Positions 44,245 through 56,187 of a stretch of DNA of 64,000 nucleotides are shown piece by piece. A program made the translations under genes and the position numbers. Position 1 is the stretch's first letter. Each line of letters starts with the position of its first letter. This stretch comes from Tenebrio molitor (taxonomy: Eukaryota > Arthropoda > Insecta > Coleoptera > Tenebrionidae). The notes under the pieces are model-generated. The model was not told the DNA's origin, did not search any database, and worked only from the letters and a program-made list of their open reading frames with translations. The stretch is from contig NC_091051.1 of assembly GCF_963966145.1 (NCBI RefSeq), positions 8,494,001 to 8,558,000 of the forward strand, in the 5' to 3' direction.

Positions 44245-45112
44245 GATGTCATGCCACCTAAAATACACATTCATCAATACTTCCATAACCTCAATTTCGA
44301 TCGGGAAAAAATCGGCACAAATTGGCAGATTTACGTAAGACAAAAAAACTTACTACGTCGTGTGACTTGCGGGGTCGGGGAAGGTTATGAAAGGCTTTTG
44401 GTAATTCAGGTAAAGGCACCCAAGCAGAGACACTGCAAATGCTCAACTTTCACGTGAAAGTGAATTGCCAAAACCTCACCACAATTAAAGTTAAAATAGA
44501 TGACGAGTATTATTAACACAAAGAAACGCAATTACCTTTCAATGAGAGTTGTAATCAAGGTTAAGCCCTTGAACGTAGGATGATTTACGGAGGTGCTGAT
44601 GATTTTCGATTACTTTAAATTTCGCTAAACCACTGATCATATAATTTTTTTATCGTCTCTTGGCTTATTTTTGTTAAAATAAATAACTGTTCTGACCCGT
44701 GAACTTCCGTATCTTCTGATCTGGGCAAATGCCAATTTGCAATGACAAATAAAATGTATATTCTTTATGGGTTAGGGTAAAATTTTTAAATAAAATCGAA
44801 CGTACACAATAATGAATTAACAGTAACAATTTAGTTTCAACACTATTTTGCACAGATATACATTAACACAATAAAAAGACATTGTTGGTGGACGAAGTAA
44901 GTTAGTGCAAATTACGCACCATCTATGATCTTTCACAAAATGTAAACCTACAATATTAACCGACCTACAGATTTCTCGTTTACGTTTGATCTAAATACGA
45001 AATATTTGGTGCAATAAAAAATGTCAATATTAACAGAAATATTCTAGTGCAAAACTGTTGGAAATGAATATATTTTTAGGGCCGTTTTAATTAAATACAA
45101 GTTAGTTGGTGG

Positions 45113-45125
45113 TAGCGCCATCTAG
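45113..45125 (-). promoter_or_regulatory. CTCF-like motif in probable Ubr promoter region
   Basis: TAGCGCCATCTAG (minus strand CTAGATGGCGCTA) fits the insect CTCF core AGATGGCGC. Nearby are a CACGTG E-box (about 45196) and non-repetitive sequence, consistent with a promoter. Motif match only. Confidence 0.35.
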
Positions 45126-48100
45126 TTATCTGAAATATAGATCTATTATTGTACTGGGTTGCCACCAGATGCTTTGCATATCGTTTGACGTTTCACGTGT
45201 CTATGATTTTGACAAGTGACAAAGCAGCTTTAGTCAGTTGGCGCTAAATTCAAAAGCTATAATTAAATGTAACGTGGCTATTACAACGGAAGATTAATTT
45301 TTCTGTAAATTGTGATATAGAATTTTAACATTTCCGTGTTCAGATTAAATAAAAAAATAACAATGCTTAAATCTAGATATTGCAAATAACTTTCCCTTAT
45401 TTCAAATTTAATAAAAGAGACTGCTTTTTTACAGGAATGTTTATAAAATTGATGATTACAACCTGCTTACTTTTTCTACATAATTTCGAAACCGTAAACT
45501 TGTAAAAATCTTGTTCACTCAAACACAATTTGCGAATATAAATTCTACTTAATCCTTCAATCAGTTATACAAATAAAGCTGTCTTTGTCCACAAAACTGA
45601 CGAAATTGTATGGGAGCGTCGATTTATAGATGACAAGAAGAGCACAATGAAATTTTAATAAACTCTTTTAGCTTACAATTTATTTGTGGAATATAAAAAA
45701 ATTTCTTTGTTCAAGTGCGATCCTGCCGAGAAAAATTGAATTCCAACAAAGGGTTTTTGTTTAGAATTTTCAATTAGTTTTCCCTTGTTCCCTTTTCCAA
45801 GCGGTCACTGAATTTATTGTTGGAACATTTTTATATAAAAAAACAATCACTATTGCCAAAATAAATATTATATTTTTTAATAAAGATATTTTTTTAGTTT
45901 TGTGTAGAAATATTCCACTAGAATGAGCATAGCATATAGAGACAATGCACGAGACAACAACTGTAAATACGAGTAGAATTAAATCAAAATACTAATTGGT
46001 TTTGTAAATGATTCAAAAAGATTTATCTCTACCTAAAACTGGAATTAGGTCAGCAAATATCAAAAGTGATCTTATCACGTCTGCACAAACAAGAAGGAGA
46101 TAATAAGCAAGATTTGATCTTTCGGTGATTGCGTCATGTCTTCATCTCAAACTCCTTGTTTTTTAATTACTAATAAGAATTTAAAATAACTTGTGAGAAA
46201 ATATTTTCGCAAAATTCAACACGATCATTTATTTGTTCTATTATTGCGTTCAACTCATTTAAAACAATAGTTCCATCTAATTGCAATTTTTATGTGTTAA
46301 TACAGAGCAGAAAAATATTTCAATAGAATAGAAAATTACTGCTACTACTTTAAAAAATAAGGTGGCTGTTGTTTTCCACTATTGCTTTTACTTTATCATA
46401 TAAGGATAGCACTTCGAAGATGATGAAAACTCTATACTGAAAAACGTTCGGATAAAATTGACGAACATTTATTTTTGTATCGTTCGGGGATAAAATGTAT
46501 TCTGCATGACGGCTTGTTTATATCCAAATATAGCTTGTTTTGGTCGATTATTCTTCACGTTCAACTATCCGTAAAGTCTACTGTTCCCTTTTCGTGAAAA
46601 CAATATTTACGATAAACAGAAACTGATTAACAGCATTGCAGATGCATCATTTAAAAAATCTTTTATTTGCGGAAAGGTTGTTTGTATTTTGTAAATGAAA
46701 CATCAACTGAATTTATGATGGAAACGTAACTGTTGACGTCAATTTGATAATTGTATTTTTTTTGCCTGACGAAGTATTAAAACAATTATTCATAACAAAA
46801 ACAAAATTAAAAGCACACATGTACATTTAAACAAAGATTTTGCTTTCGCAAAATTGATGTTTTATTTGAGTTAGGTACTTCATTAAAAATTTATTTGCCA
46901 AAATTTTGTAAATAAAATTTCGGCTTGGTAAGTAGGTACACAAAGCGACATTAATTTTTTAAATAGGTAGATTTATTTTGACATTTCTCTTGTTAACACT
47001 TTTGGAATACATGATCCAAAAATGGATAACGAAAGATAGTCAAAGAGATTGATTTCGATTTTAGAAAGCTTTCAGTACCTAAGCTTTCATTTACTAAGTT
47101 GAATTTAAGAAAAACAATTTTCAGAGCCTTCTAGAGAATAAAAGTATTCGATCATAAATGTTAAGTTCTCTGGGAAGAAATAAAAATAAGGTACCTAATA
47201 TGTTGACCTTCAAGTACCTACCTATTAGTTTAATAGGTTTATTAAATTAAATGTCACTTTGTTGACATTAAAGACAACTTTAGATTAAAAGACGTACTTC
47301 CAAGCTAGAAAAAGTACAGGCGGATTGTTGACATGGACAAATAATCTCAGAAAGTTTGCTATAAGGGGTTGCTCACCCCTGAAAGTAAACGCGCTGGAGA
47401 TGCGGTTTTTCCGGTACAAAATATTTGTATTATTGCATATGAATTAGTAAACTGCAACATGCGAATAGTATTGTGAAACGACACGTTTAAAGTTTAAATG
47501 CGATCACCTTCCTAAATATTTTCTTCGGAGTGTTTGGACTTAAAGTAATTTGAGAACAAATTTACAATATAATATAGAAGATGCAATTTAATAAGCAAAC
47601 ATCTTTAGCAAATAGGAAAAAGTTGAGCTTTAAACAAGATTTTTGTTGTATACTTAGTATGTTTTGACACAATATTGAAGAAATTCAGTTGGTAATCCGG
47701 AGGAAATAGATTTGCAAAAAGGCAAGATCGCGAAGTTGCTTGTTAATCTAATCAGAACAGAACGTGTATACCTAAGTGCATGATTCGTTTCTTTTGTAAT
47801 CAATCAGTTTTCTTAAGGTTGTTTGTTAGTTGATAAGTTTCCAGTTCAGTTTCAGGAAAATGTTAAAATTGAGCAAAATGGAGTTTCTAGTGTGTTAATT
47901 GGGTGGCCTATCTCTGGAAGCGCAAAATGGGAGACTTTCAGTTGGCAGGTGAAATTTTCTGCATAAAAATTAGATTACTTACATATTCTATTTAATTCTT
48001 GTGATTTTTCTATTACTAATTGTATCAATTTGAGGTAAGTAATACCACTAGATAAAACATCCAAAATTCATCGAAATCAGCCGTGATATCTATTTATATA

Positions 48101-48726
48101 AATTTTCTAATCACGGAAGATAAGCCGCCTTCCCAGTAAAACACTTTTTTGTATTTCTTTATTATTTACAGATAGCACAAAAAATTGAGCAAAAACGATT
48201 TGGGGTGAGAATTTCGCTCATAAAAGAACTGAGACTCCTTCAGTTATCTCAATTGTTCCGTTTATTCCTCCTATAAATGGATTGGCAAGTGCCAATTCAA
48301 TTAAACAATACGAGTGTTATTATTCAAATAAGTGATATGTTTTTATAACAATTACATTTGATATTACTGGAGACAAAACGGACTTCTTAAATGCACTCGG
48401 AAATAATCTCGATGATGTCTGACAAGATAAACCAAACCATAGTTTTAATTTTGTGATGGTTTCATTCTGTCTAGCAACGATGATAAATGATAACCTACCG
48501 AATGGAACAATGTACCATGACGATGTATGAAAAATATCATAATTTCAAAATAAAATAATAAAAAATGTTGAGTTTTACTTACGAAGTTGGTTTTTAAAGA
48601 ATGATTTTCTAACAGTAGCACAAATGGTGCTTAGATAATTGCAACTTTAGTCAGTTACGATAAACATTAAAAAGAGGTTTTCTTTGTCTTTATCTTATCA
48701 ATATCACAATATCAAAAAATTTATAT

Positions 48727-49158
48727 ACAAGATTATTCACGTAAGATGACAAGCCTGACCAGTTAAAAATGCAACCCAAAATACAATTTATAACGCTATC
48801 TCGATCCCTATTACATTATCATAATGCATATAAAACACAGATGGCTTTTAACGTCAGCCTAATGAATGTCAAGTTCTGATACAAAAATTTCTCGCTCAAC
48901 AAAGTATTATTTAATAACAATAATAAGCAATTAAAATCACAAAACTAATGTCGGTTCTGGTTCTGTCATTTTTCGAAAACATTTTCAAATATGAACGAAA
49001 AATGCAATGACAGATACAGCTTTCAAACTAATAGAATACCTACTGGATTCCTGATTTAATTTTTAAATAACACAATAACAAAATATGTGCTTTGTAAATG
49101 TATTTTGGGTTGCATTTTTGCCTACTAAGGCTCGTTATCTTACGTAAATAATCCTGTA
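48727..49158. mobile_element. MITE with about 62-bp terminal inverted repeats
   Basis: Arm 48727-48789 is inverted at 49096-49158. Shared blocks are AAAATGCAACCCAAAATACA and CACGTAAGAT against TTACGTAAGAT. The interior (about 300 bp) is non-coding. A second element with related arms follows at once. Confidence 0.7.
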
Positions 49159-49174
49159 TAAAAAGCTCGTTTTT

Positions 49175-49480
49175 CGTGTTTCACGTAAGGGTACGAGCTC
49201 GACGAACTCAAAATGCAACCCAATACATATTCAATTTTTATGAATAACTAGGTGCATAAATCATATTTTGACAAAAAGTAGTTTGGTTGGACATCCCTGA
49301 AGTTTTTTAGATTTCCCCTTCTTCACACATTTGCGGAAGAGCTCCCCAGCGATTGTGTTAGTTTGGGATGTCCAAAACTACAATTTATAATTTATAATGA
49401 ATCTAATTCCAATTGTCAAATGTATTTTGTGCTGCGTTTAGACTTCGTCAGGCTCATACTTTTACGTGAAACACGTTGTA
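49175..49480. mobile_element. Second MITE of the same arm family
   Basis: Arm 49175-49232 (CGTGTTTCACGTAAGGGTAC, then CTCAAAATGCAACCC) is inverted at 49415-49480 with about 20 percent mismatch. The motif ATGCAACCC plus ATACA is shared with the element at 48727-49158, so they are relatives. Its right end abuts the TA-flanked element at 49483. Confidence 0.6.
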
Positions 49481-49482
49481 TA

Positions 49483-49976
49483 CAGGGTGATTCTGAAATA
49501 AGTTTGGAAAAAAAGTGTGGAGTATCCTTGACACTAAATAATTCTGCGTAAATGACTTTTGGAGGTGAAAGAAAAAGGATGGAAATTACCCTTTATCCTT
49601 GTATTTCCAACGCCTATGAATAGGGAAAATTTGTCCGAATTTGTTCACTTCATTAGCAACCATTGTTACATCAACTCCACAATAAAGTCGTAGGTGCAAG
49701 CATACTGCTTTGCAAATGTTTCTATGGAAATAATCGAGAGGAGTAAGGTTGCGTTTGTGACTGACGGGCACCTTTGATTATTATTGTTGCTAAACTACCA
49801 AGATAATCAGGTAATCACCTTTAACTCAGCAGCGTACTAGCAATTTTGACCAAATTTTCAATCATTTGTATCTCTAAAACGAAAACACTTTTATAAGAAA
49901 AATTTTTTGTCAATGACTTCTTCTCATCATCACCAATTACCGGTTTTTTTTCCAAACTTATTTCAGAATCACCCTG
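49483..49976. mobile_element. Mariner-type MITE with perfect 27-bp inverted ends and TA duplication
   Basis: The left end CAGGGTGATTCTGAAATAAG then TTTGGAA is exactly inverted at the right end (TTCCAAACTTATTTCAGAATCACCCTG split after 20), flanked by TA on both sides (49481-49482, 49977-49978). The 494-bp interior encodes no transposase. Perfect ends suggest fairly recent movement by a Tc1/mariner transposase acting in trans. Confidence 0.8.
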
Positions 49977-51834
49977 TATTTACAAGGTCGTTTTTAATAA
50001 CAATTCTTTTTCTCAACTTAGATCTTAATCATAATAATTTTTACACAAGGTATTTCACAAGTGATAACGAGTCCGGTGGAATTGAATGCAACCCACAATA
50101 CATTTTCAAAGTTAACATGGATATTTGTTTTTCGATTTAAAAAACATGGTTAGCTGTGCTGTATTTACAAGAAGCTAAAAAGCAGCTCAAAATATGTTGA
50201 TGTTTTAACTTTATAATTTTCGACCTAAAAATTATATTGTCTTGAACAGACTTAACAGTTGTGTTATGCGAAGTAACGAATTAAAAATATTGACTGTTAC
50301 GATGTTGTTTAAATTTAATTATGCTTCACTTAATGAAAATTCCAGAAAAGCTTTGTTGCTCGATTTTATGAGTTATCGCGACGATTTCTTTGCCAACAGG
50401 GCCACATTTGTTGCCGAGTCAGCGTAATGTAATTAACAAACTTTAATTTGGGTAAGATTATCAGACGAAAGTTGTAACGCAAAACGTTGAGATAAACCAT
50501 ATGAGTTGACAAAAAATGACAAGGGGTAATTACAGTCTTGATTAAGCAAGAGGAGCAGCGCCGGTGTTTCTTCGTTATAATGAAAATAGTTGTAAAACAA
50601 AACAAAAGGGTTTAAAATGGCAATCCGGAGTGGCAACCGTAAGGCAGGGGATCTCTTACGATGTTGACTTGGAGAAATGGCAAACGGCTGAGTCACTAAT
50701 ACCTAAATTATGGCGATTGTTTAAAAGTTGGAACGAGGCAGGTCGGTCGTAGACTTTGAATGGCCGGTGTTGAACAAACACGGATCGTATGCTAAACTAC
50801 ACTATTTTGCAGGTTGGAGAGTCCCCGATGGCGTGGAGCTGTGTTTGTATTGGTCTCTTCGTGCCCTCGGAGCGCAATAAATTAAACGAATTTCAAGTTC
50901 GTCAACTGCGGCCTAAAAGTAGTTTCGGCTGCAATATTCATGAGTTTGGTTAGTACCGTTGACGGGCTCGGAGTTAACTAAACGAAGTCGTTTTTCACTT
51001 TTATTAAATAAAACGCTTGACCTCGCCTCAGATTCAAGACAGGTCAATTCGAAGATCTAATAATCTCCGTTGACATGAAAGGTGCACGATAAAAATAACG
51101 CAGTAACAGCAGTTTGAAACCGTGGAATAGCTCAACGGAAGTGGTGATTCCTTTTGATAGGTATTGTCACCATTATCGGATCGAGGTCTCTGCGGAAGAA
51201 GGAAGGGCAGAAATGCGGGAGATGAAGGTATGTGATTTTCCGCGATGTATGGACGATCAATCGCGAGATATTGTCACAGGCAGTTGTCGCTGATTAACCG
51301 AGAGGAGCGAACATGCAGGACGTGGAGCAACAGACGAGGTCCTGAAATTAATTTTCGGGGATCGTTCATAAAATTCGACAGGAGCGGCGGCAGCAGCAGG
51401 AGCAGCAGCAGCAACAACAGCAGGTTCTTGCTGCATAGGGTTGGGCGGCGCATCCCAAGTTCGACGACGCCGACGCAACAAATACGGGCGCCGCGACCCA
51501 TAAAGCTGCGGACCAACATCATAGTGCGGTGAACAAAGTTTCGGAGAGGACGCTCGCACCGGCGGCGTCGCGATTTACAATACACGACACACTTGCTGCA
51601 GTTCTATTTTTAGTCGGCGATTTAAAAATAACAGCAGGAGTAGGATCGCCGCTCCAGTGCGGGAGCAAAAGTGCTCGCGATGGATCATCCTTCCCGGTAG
51701 ACCTGGACAAGGCGATGTTTTTTTTCTACGACGCTTTAAAGTGATTTGTAGAGTTCGCGGGTCAGGCGCAGTTGTCGGTGTTTGTTGAAAGTATGCGGCG
51801 GGGAAGGGGTGGTCCGGCAAGATGAACAGATGTT

Positions 51835-53568
51835 ATGGCGGTGGTCTCCTTGTTGATGCTGATGACGGCCCTGGCCTTCGCGGCCCCCGACTGGATGGAC
51901 TGTCCGACGCCGTGCAAGTGCAAGTGGTCGTCGGGTAAGAAGACGGCGGTATGCGAGGGCGGCGGGTTCTCCTCGCTGCCGGACAACCTCGACGGGGAGA
52001 TGCAAGTGCTCTACCTGTCCGACAACTACATCTCCAGGCTGGCCAGGGACGCGTTCAAGAGCGTCGGCCTGCTGAACCTCCAGCGGATCTTCATGTCGAA
52101 CGCGGCCCTCCAGGAGGTGCACCGGGACGCGTTCAGAGACCTCATTATTCTGGTGGAGGTCGACTTGTCCCATAATCAAATTACGAGTTTGCATCCGGAG
52201 ACCTTCCACGGTAACGAGAGGTTGCGCGTGCTGTACCTCAACGGCAATCCCTTACGGCGTCTGGTTCAGGCACAATTTCCGCCTCTTCCTCATCTGCGAA
52301 GTCTGGAACTTGACGGTTGTCAACTGGAGTACGTGCACAGGAACGCGTTCGTCCATTTGAGCGCCCTGGAGACGCTCAGTCTTAGGCAGAACTTGTTGCG
52401 GAATTTGTCGGAGGAGGTTTTCATGAACTTTGCTCATTTAAAAACTCTAGTGTTGGAAGGTAATCCTTGGCGGTGCGACTGTGAATTGCGCGGTTTTCGA
52501 GATTGGTTTCTTTTGAGTAAATTGCATTCCGTTCCGTTGACGTGTTCTGAACCTGAAAGACTTGCCGATCGGTTGTGGGAGAATGTGCCATCTGAAGAAT
52601 TCGCTTGTCCACCTCGAGTGTTTGTGTCACCTCAAGCTCAAGTTCAAGCCGAAGCGGGTGGAAATGTCAGTTTTGGTTGTCACGTAACTGGTGACCCGGA
52701 ACCTCAGGTTTCGTGGCTTTACGAAGGCTACCCCATCAATCATACGTGGTTAGTCATCGAAGCCGAAGAGGGACTGTTAGACAAGTGGGCCAACATAAGC
52801 GTGTACAACGTGAGTGATGCCGACACCGGTGTATATACTTGTATAGCTAGAAATATTCTAGACACGGTTTCCCTCAACGTGACGCTCGTGCTTCCCGAAG
52901 TAGTAACGGCGACGACCGTCAGTAAATCGGAGGGTAGCTTGGTGTGGTGGGGTCTGGTGATAGTGAGTGTCACGTTGGGTTGTGCTGCTGTGATCACGAC
53001 AATCGCTGTGTGCTGTGTACGGAATCGCAACCGCCACCACCGCAGGAATCTGAAGGCGAGCGTCAGTTTCACCGATCAGGAGAAAAAGCTGCTCGACGTG
53101 AGCATAGCGACGACGACGGATCGCGGCACCGGCAGCTGCGAAGCCCTCGGCCCGGATCTAGAGCTGGTGGAGCCGCCCGTTCACATTACCATCGAGAGCG
53201 AACCGCTGCCGTTGGCGGTGTTTCCGCCGCCCCCGGAGTTCTCCGGCAGCGTCCTCCCGACGGCGGCCTACGGCAACATCTTTATCTCAGTGTCAGTGAG
53301 TCGAGACCCCACGATCGATGCTTCCAGGTGTCCTGACTTGTTGGACTTGCCCCACAGGGCCAAGCCGGTGTACCACGGAATGGCGACCCTGCCGCGGAGG
53401 CCACGCGCCATTCCCCACTACGACAACATGGGTCCCCGCGTCACCGCCGGCGGTAGCTCCACACTTTCGCTACCCGGCTCGGCAGCTGTGGAATTGCCGG
53501 TGCCGCCCCCGCCTCCGCCGCCTCCCAGCTGCGCTCCCCAGCTCACCCCCGAGTTCGTCTCTCTCTAA
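51835..53568 (+). CDS. Kekkon-family transmembrane LRR and Ig receptor
   Basis: Kekkon proteins are arthropod single-pass receptors; Kek1 inhibits EGFR and Kek5 and Kek6 act in BMP and synaptic signalling. A single exon encodes 577 residues. Order: signal peptide (MAVVSLLMLMTALAFA), cysteine-rich LRR N-cap (DCPTPCKCKW), about five to six leucine-rich repeats (residues 45-200), LRR C-cap (NPWRCDCELRGFRDWF), one Ig domain (GCHVTGDPEPQVSWLYEG to DADTGVYTCIARN), and a transmembrane helix at about 367-393. The cytoplasmic tail has about 180 residues with proline-rich runs and a C-terminal FVSL that could bind PDZ domains. I cannot choose which Kek it is. An in-frame TGA at 51823 supports this start. 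Three upstream ATGs precede it within 42 bases. Confidence 0.9.
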   Translation: MAVVSLLMLMTALAFAAPDWMDCPTPCKCKWSSGKKTAVCEGGGFSSLPDNLDGEMQVLYLSDNYISRLARDAFKSVGLLNLQRIFMSNAALQEVHRDAFRDLIILVEVDLSHNQITSLHPETFHGNERLRVLYLNGNPLRRLVQAQFPPLPHLRSLELDGCQLEYVHRNAFVHLSALETLSLRQNLLRNLSEEVFMNFAHLKTLVLEGNPWRCDCELRGFRDWFLLSKLHSVPLTCSEPERLADRLWENVPSEEFACPPRVFVSPQAQVQAEAGGNVSFGCHVTGDPEPQVSWLYEGYPINHTWLVIEAEEGLLDKWANISVYNVSDADTGVYTCIARNILDTVSLNVTLVLPEVVTATTVSKSEGSLVWWGLVIVSVTLGCAAVITTIAVCCVRNRNRHHRRNLKASVSFTDQEKKLLDVSIATTTDRGTGSCEALGPDLELVEPPVHITIESEPLPLAVFPPPPEFSGSVLPTAAYGNIFISVSVSRDPTIDASRCPDLLDLPHRAKPVYHGMATLPRRPRAIPHYDNMGPRVTAGGSSTLSLPGSAAVELPVPPPPPPPPSCAPQLTPEFVSL

Positions 53569-56187
53569 CCTAACCTCCTTGTGGTTGATCTTCAATTAGT
53601 GCCTTTGCTCACATCAACACATTCATTTATGTCTACAACTACCGTTATGTCTGTTCGATTCTGTTTGTATGTTGTTTCAGTGTGTATTCCATATTCCACA
53701 CTTCTTATAACTGTTTGTCGATCATGTGTATACAAACCTTTTAGAGATTATATCTGTCTGACCGACGTCGCTCTCATTCTGCCCACACGAGAACAAGACT
53801 TTTGACCGTATACATTTTAATTATCATTAACCTTTTTGTTATTTGCGTATTGTTGATCTGTTAGATAAATTAAATAAATTAATCTTTGTAATTAACAGAT
53901 TTGTTTACTTTACTTTACGTGCCATCACGCTCTCTCTCGCCCCGGAATTTAACTAAACGCACCACGTATAGTGTGCTTAATTAGCAGCGCGAACAATAAA
54001 TTGGCTCTGTCCAGCAGGCGGCACTTCCTGCAAAATTAACTGATCATAACTTCCCGTTCTGGAAGCGACTTGTTTTGTGACGGTCCGATCTCACGCTAAT
54101 TACCGACATAATTAATCGTCAAAAGTACCCAAACCCTCCCCGAGATGTGCTTTTTTGTCCAGACAAACTTGCTTCGCCTCGCCTTTTGTCCGCGTTTAAT
54201 AACGTTTGCTGCTCGTCTTTCCAAAATCAGATAAAACCCAGTCTCGTGTCGATTCCGGTGACCATTGTCGCCGCCGGGAAATGATTGATACGCTCGAAAA
54301 TAATACCACCGTCGTAATTCTGTAAACTGCGTCCGGACACTCAAATCCTGCGACATCTTTTGTCGATCGTGTCGTCGTATTTCTCGTCCTGTCTTTCTGT
54401 TTAAACCCGGCACAGATATTCCGGGACAGAAACGTGCGGAATTCAAACAACCTGCTTAGGCGGTGCGTGCGTTTAGCCTGGTAATCCTCCGCAGGTATCA
54501 ACAGGGTTAGATATGGCACCAGCGAGTTCTTATCCGAGCTAACGATCGCTCGTAAACTTTAATGTTTTTATTTTAAAATGCGAATGTCAGGGCTGTCGCT
54601 GCCGGATTCATATTTTTCAATACCGCCCGTCAGACCTTCCGGATTCACCGAAAGCTCGCCTTATTAATGCTTCGTCTCTAATCCCGATAGGAGTGAAAAT
54701 TCGTTATCGACTTAGAACACTCGGGAAGGGTAATTATGCTAATCTGAGCGGATCCATTGCCACGATTATATCACTTTGACATGTGATGCGACCAGACTCC
54801 TTCTGTACCACGTTATCAATTAACAAACATTCCCCAACCGACAACAATTTTGAGAGATTGCAACAAGATAACTTCTGAACAGGAGGTCAACAGGATCCCA
54901 TATGTGAACAACTGGCACTGTTTTATACGGATGCAACAGTTTTACTGATAATAAACCACCTATTACATAATCTACTCTATAAATAGAAAATAAGTACTAA
55001 ATCTTCCTAAATTAACCATTCAAAGACTAAACAAAAATTGGACGCTCATTTTAATCAAATTAATAATAAATGTTGATGAAAAGAAAAAATGTTTACGACT
55101 TTTAATATTTTTTTTGTCCGACACTGTCAGAATTTGAGAAATTTCTCCTGTGTGAGCGGATTTTCATAAATGTCACAACTTGTCAAAACGAAACGTCAAG
55201 CTAATTTTAAAGATTTTAGGCGATTTGGAGCCTTTAAAGGGCTCGTCGAACAAAAAAACGTTGTATTCAACTCGTTCTTGTGTAAATTGGGCCTTTAAAT
55301 TCACTCGCGTTTTAAACTGGCCCACTCATGTCAAAAAAAGGCTAATTTACACACGAATTCGTTAAATAAACTACTATATCATGTGCATTAAGTATGCATT
55401 CTGCATTAATAACCTCAAAAGTTTACACATCCAATTAAGCCATTTCGACCAAGATTAGTTTTATCGGGCGTTCAAATGAAATCCTGGGCTGAGTAGGCGT
55501 TGGAAAAATTAAAGCGTTCAGAGGTATTTTCATATTTGATGGCGGAAACAAAACGACTGAGAAATGTCACAAAAATGTATTGTCAGTGTCAAATTTCTCA
55601 TAAACACCGTAAAAAGGAATGTCTAGGTAAATTTAAATTTTCGTTAAATAGATTGAAAAAACAAATTCTAAGGAAACCAATTTTTGTCAGTGCTTCAAAA
55701 GGAAAAGTTATTCTCATATAATCAAACGTATTACAAATTATTTCTCTAGTTCGACGATGAATAATTTTCTTATTGCCAATTTGCTCCATTTTTGTCGAAA
55801 TCACGAACGTCTTTGAGAAATTTGACACTGACAATACAAATTTGTTTCTCAGTCTTTTGTTTCCGCCACCAAATATGAAAATATCTCTAGAACAGTGTAA
55901 AGTTTGAATTTCCCGCCGGTTGACACGAATGACATTTGTTTATGTTTAATCGGGACATAATTGAACATGTTTGTTTTCAGCAAAGGGTGCCCTTAGATAT
56001 TTGCTTCGAGAATAGGAATCGTTACGTTATTCTATTTTTGTTGTAAAATATTGCAAAGAAAGAAAAAAAAGAAAAAATTGTTGTCTCTAAATTTTAGGTT
56101 AGCTGTCAACATGCTCCAATTAATCTACGCTTTAAAAAAGCACAACAATTGTGTCATTAGGCATTTTATGTGAGTCAAAAATAGGTA
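53569..56187. other. Kekkon 3' region and non-coding DNA
   Basis: The kekkon 3' UTR probably ends near AATAAA at about 53872. From 53930 to 54750 the sequence is less AT-rich than usual, without a protein-like frame; it might hold regulatory elements. A palindromic element lies at 55519-55890. Confidence 0.5.
55519..55890. mobile_element. MITE with about 80-bp inverted arms
   Basis: Arm 55519-55600 (GAGGTATTTTCATATTTGAT, GGCGGAAACAAAACGACTGA, ATTGTCAGTGTCAAATTTCT) is inverted at 55812-55890 with few differences. About 372 bp in all, and the interior is non-coding. The target duplication is not clear. Confidence 0.7.

Larger units (their letters stand above)
44258..51834. other. 7.6-kb non-coding region between Ubr and kekkon
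   Basis: Holds the Ubr 5' UTR intron and promoter at the left (likely around 45000-45300) and the kekkon leader at the right. No coding exon recognised. Palindromic transposons occur at 48727-49158, 49175-49480 and 49483-49976, with a related fragment at 50050-50105. Around 51390-51424 there is a short CAG/CAA-rich repeat. The remainder is AT-rich without visible structure. Confidence 0.55.

Noticed and set aside
44245..44343. N-terminal extension of Ubr by 33 residues (open frame continues upstream)
   Set aside because: A splice acceptor (GTATTTTAG) lies inside it at 44258 onward, and related proteins start near the chosen ATG.
51257..51585. Overlapping minus-strand frames upstream of kekkon
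   Set aside because: They read through a CAG/CAA-type repeat, giving poly-Leu or poly-Ala translations; not genes.
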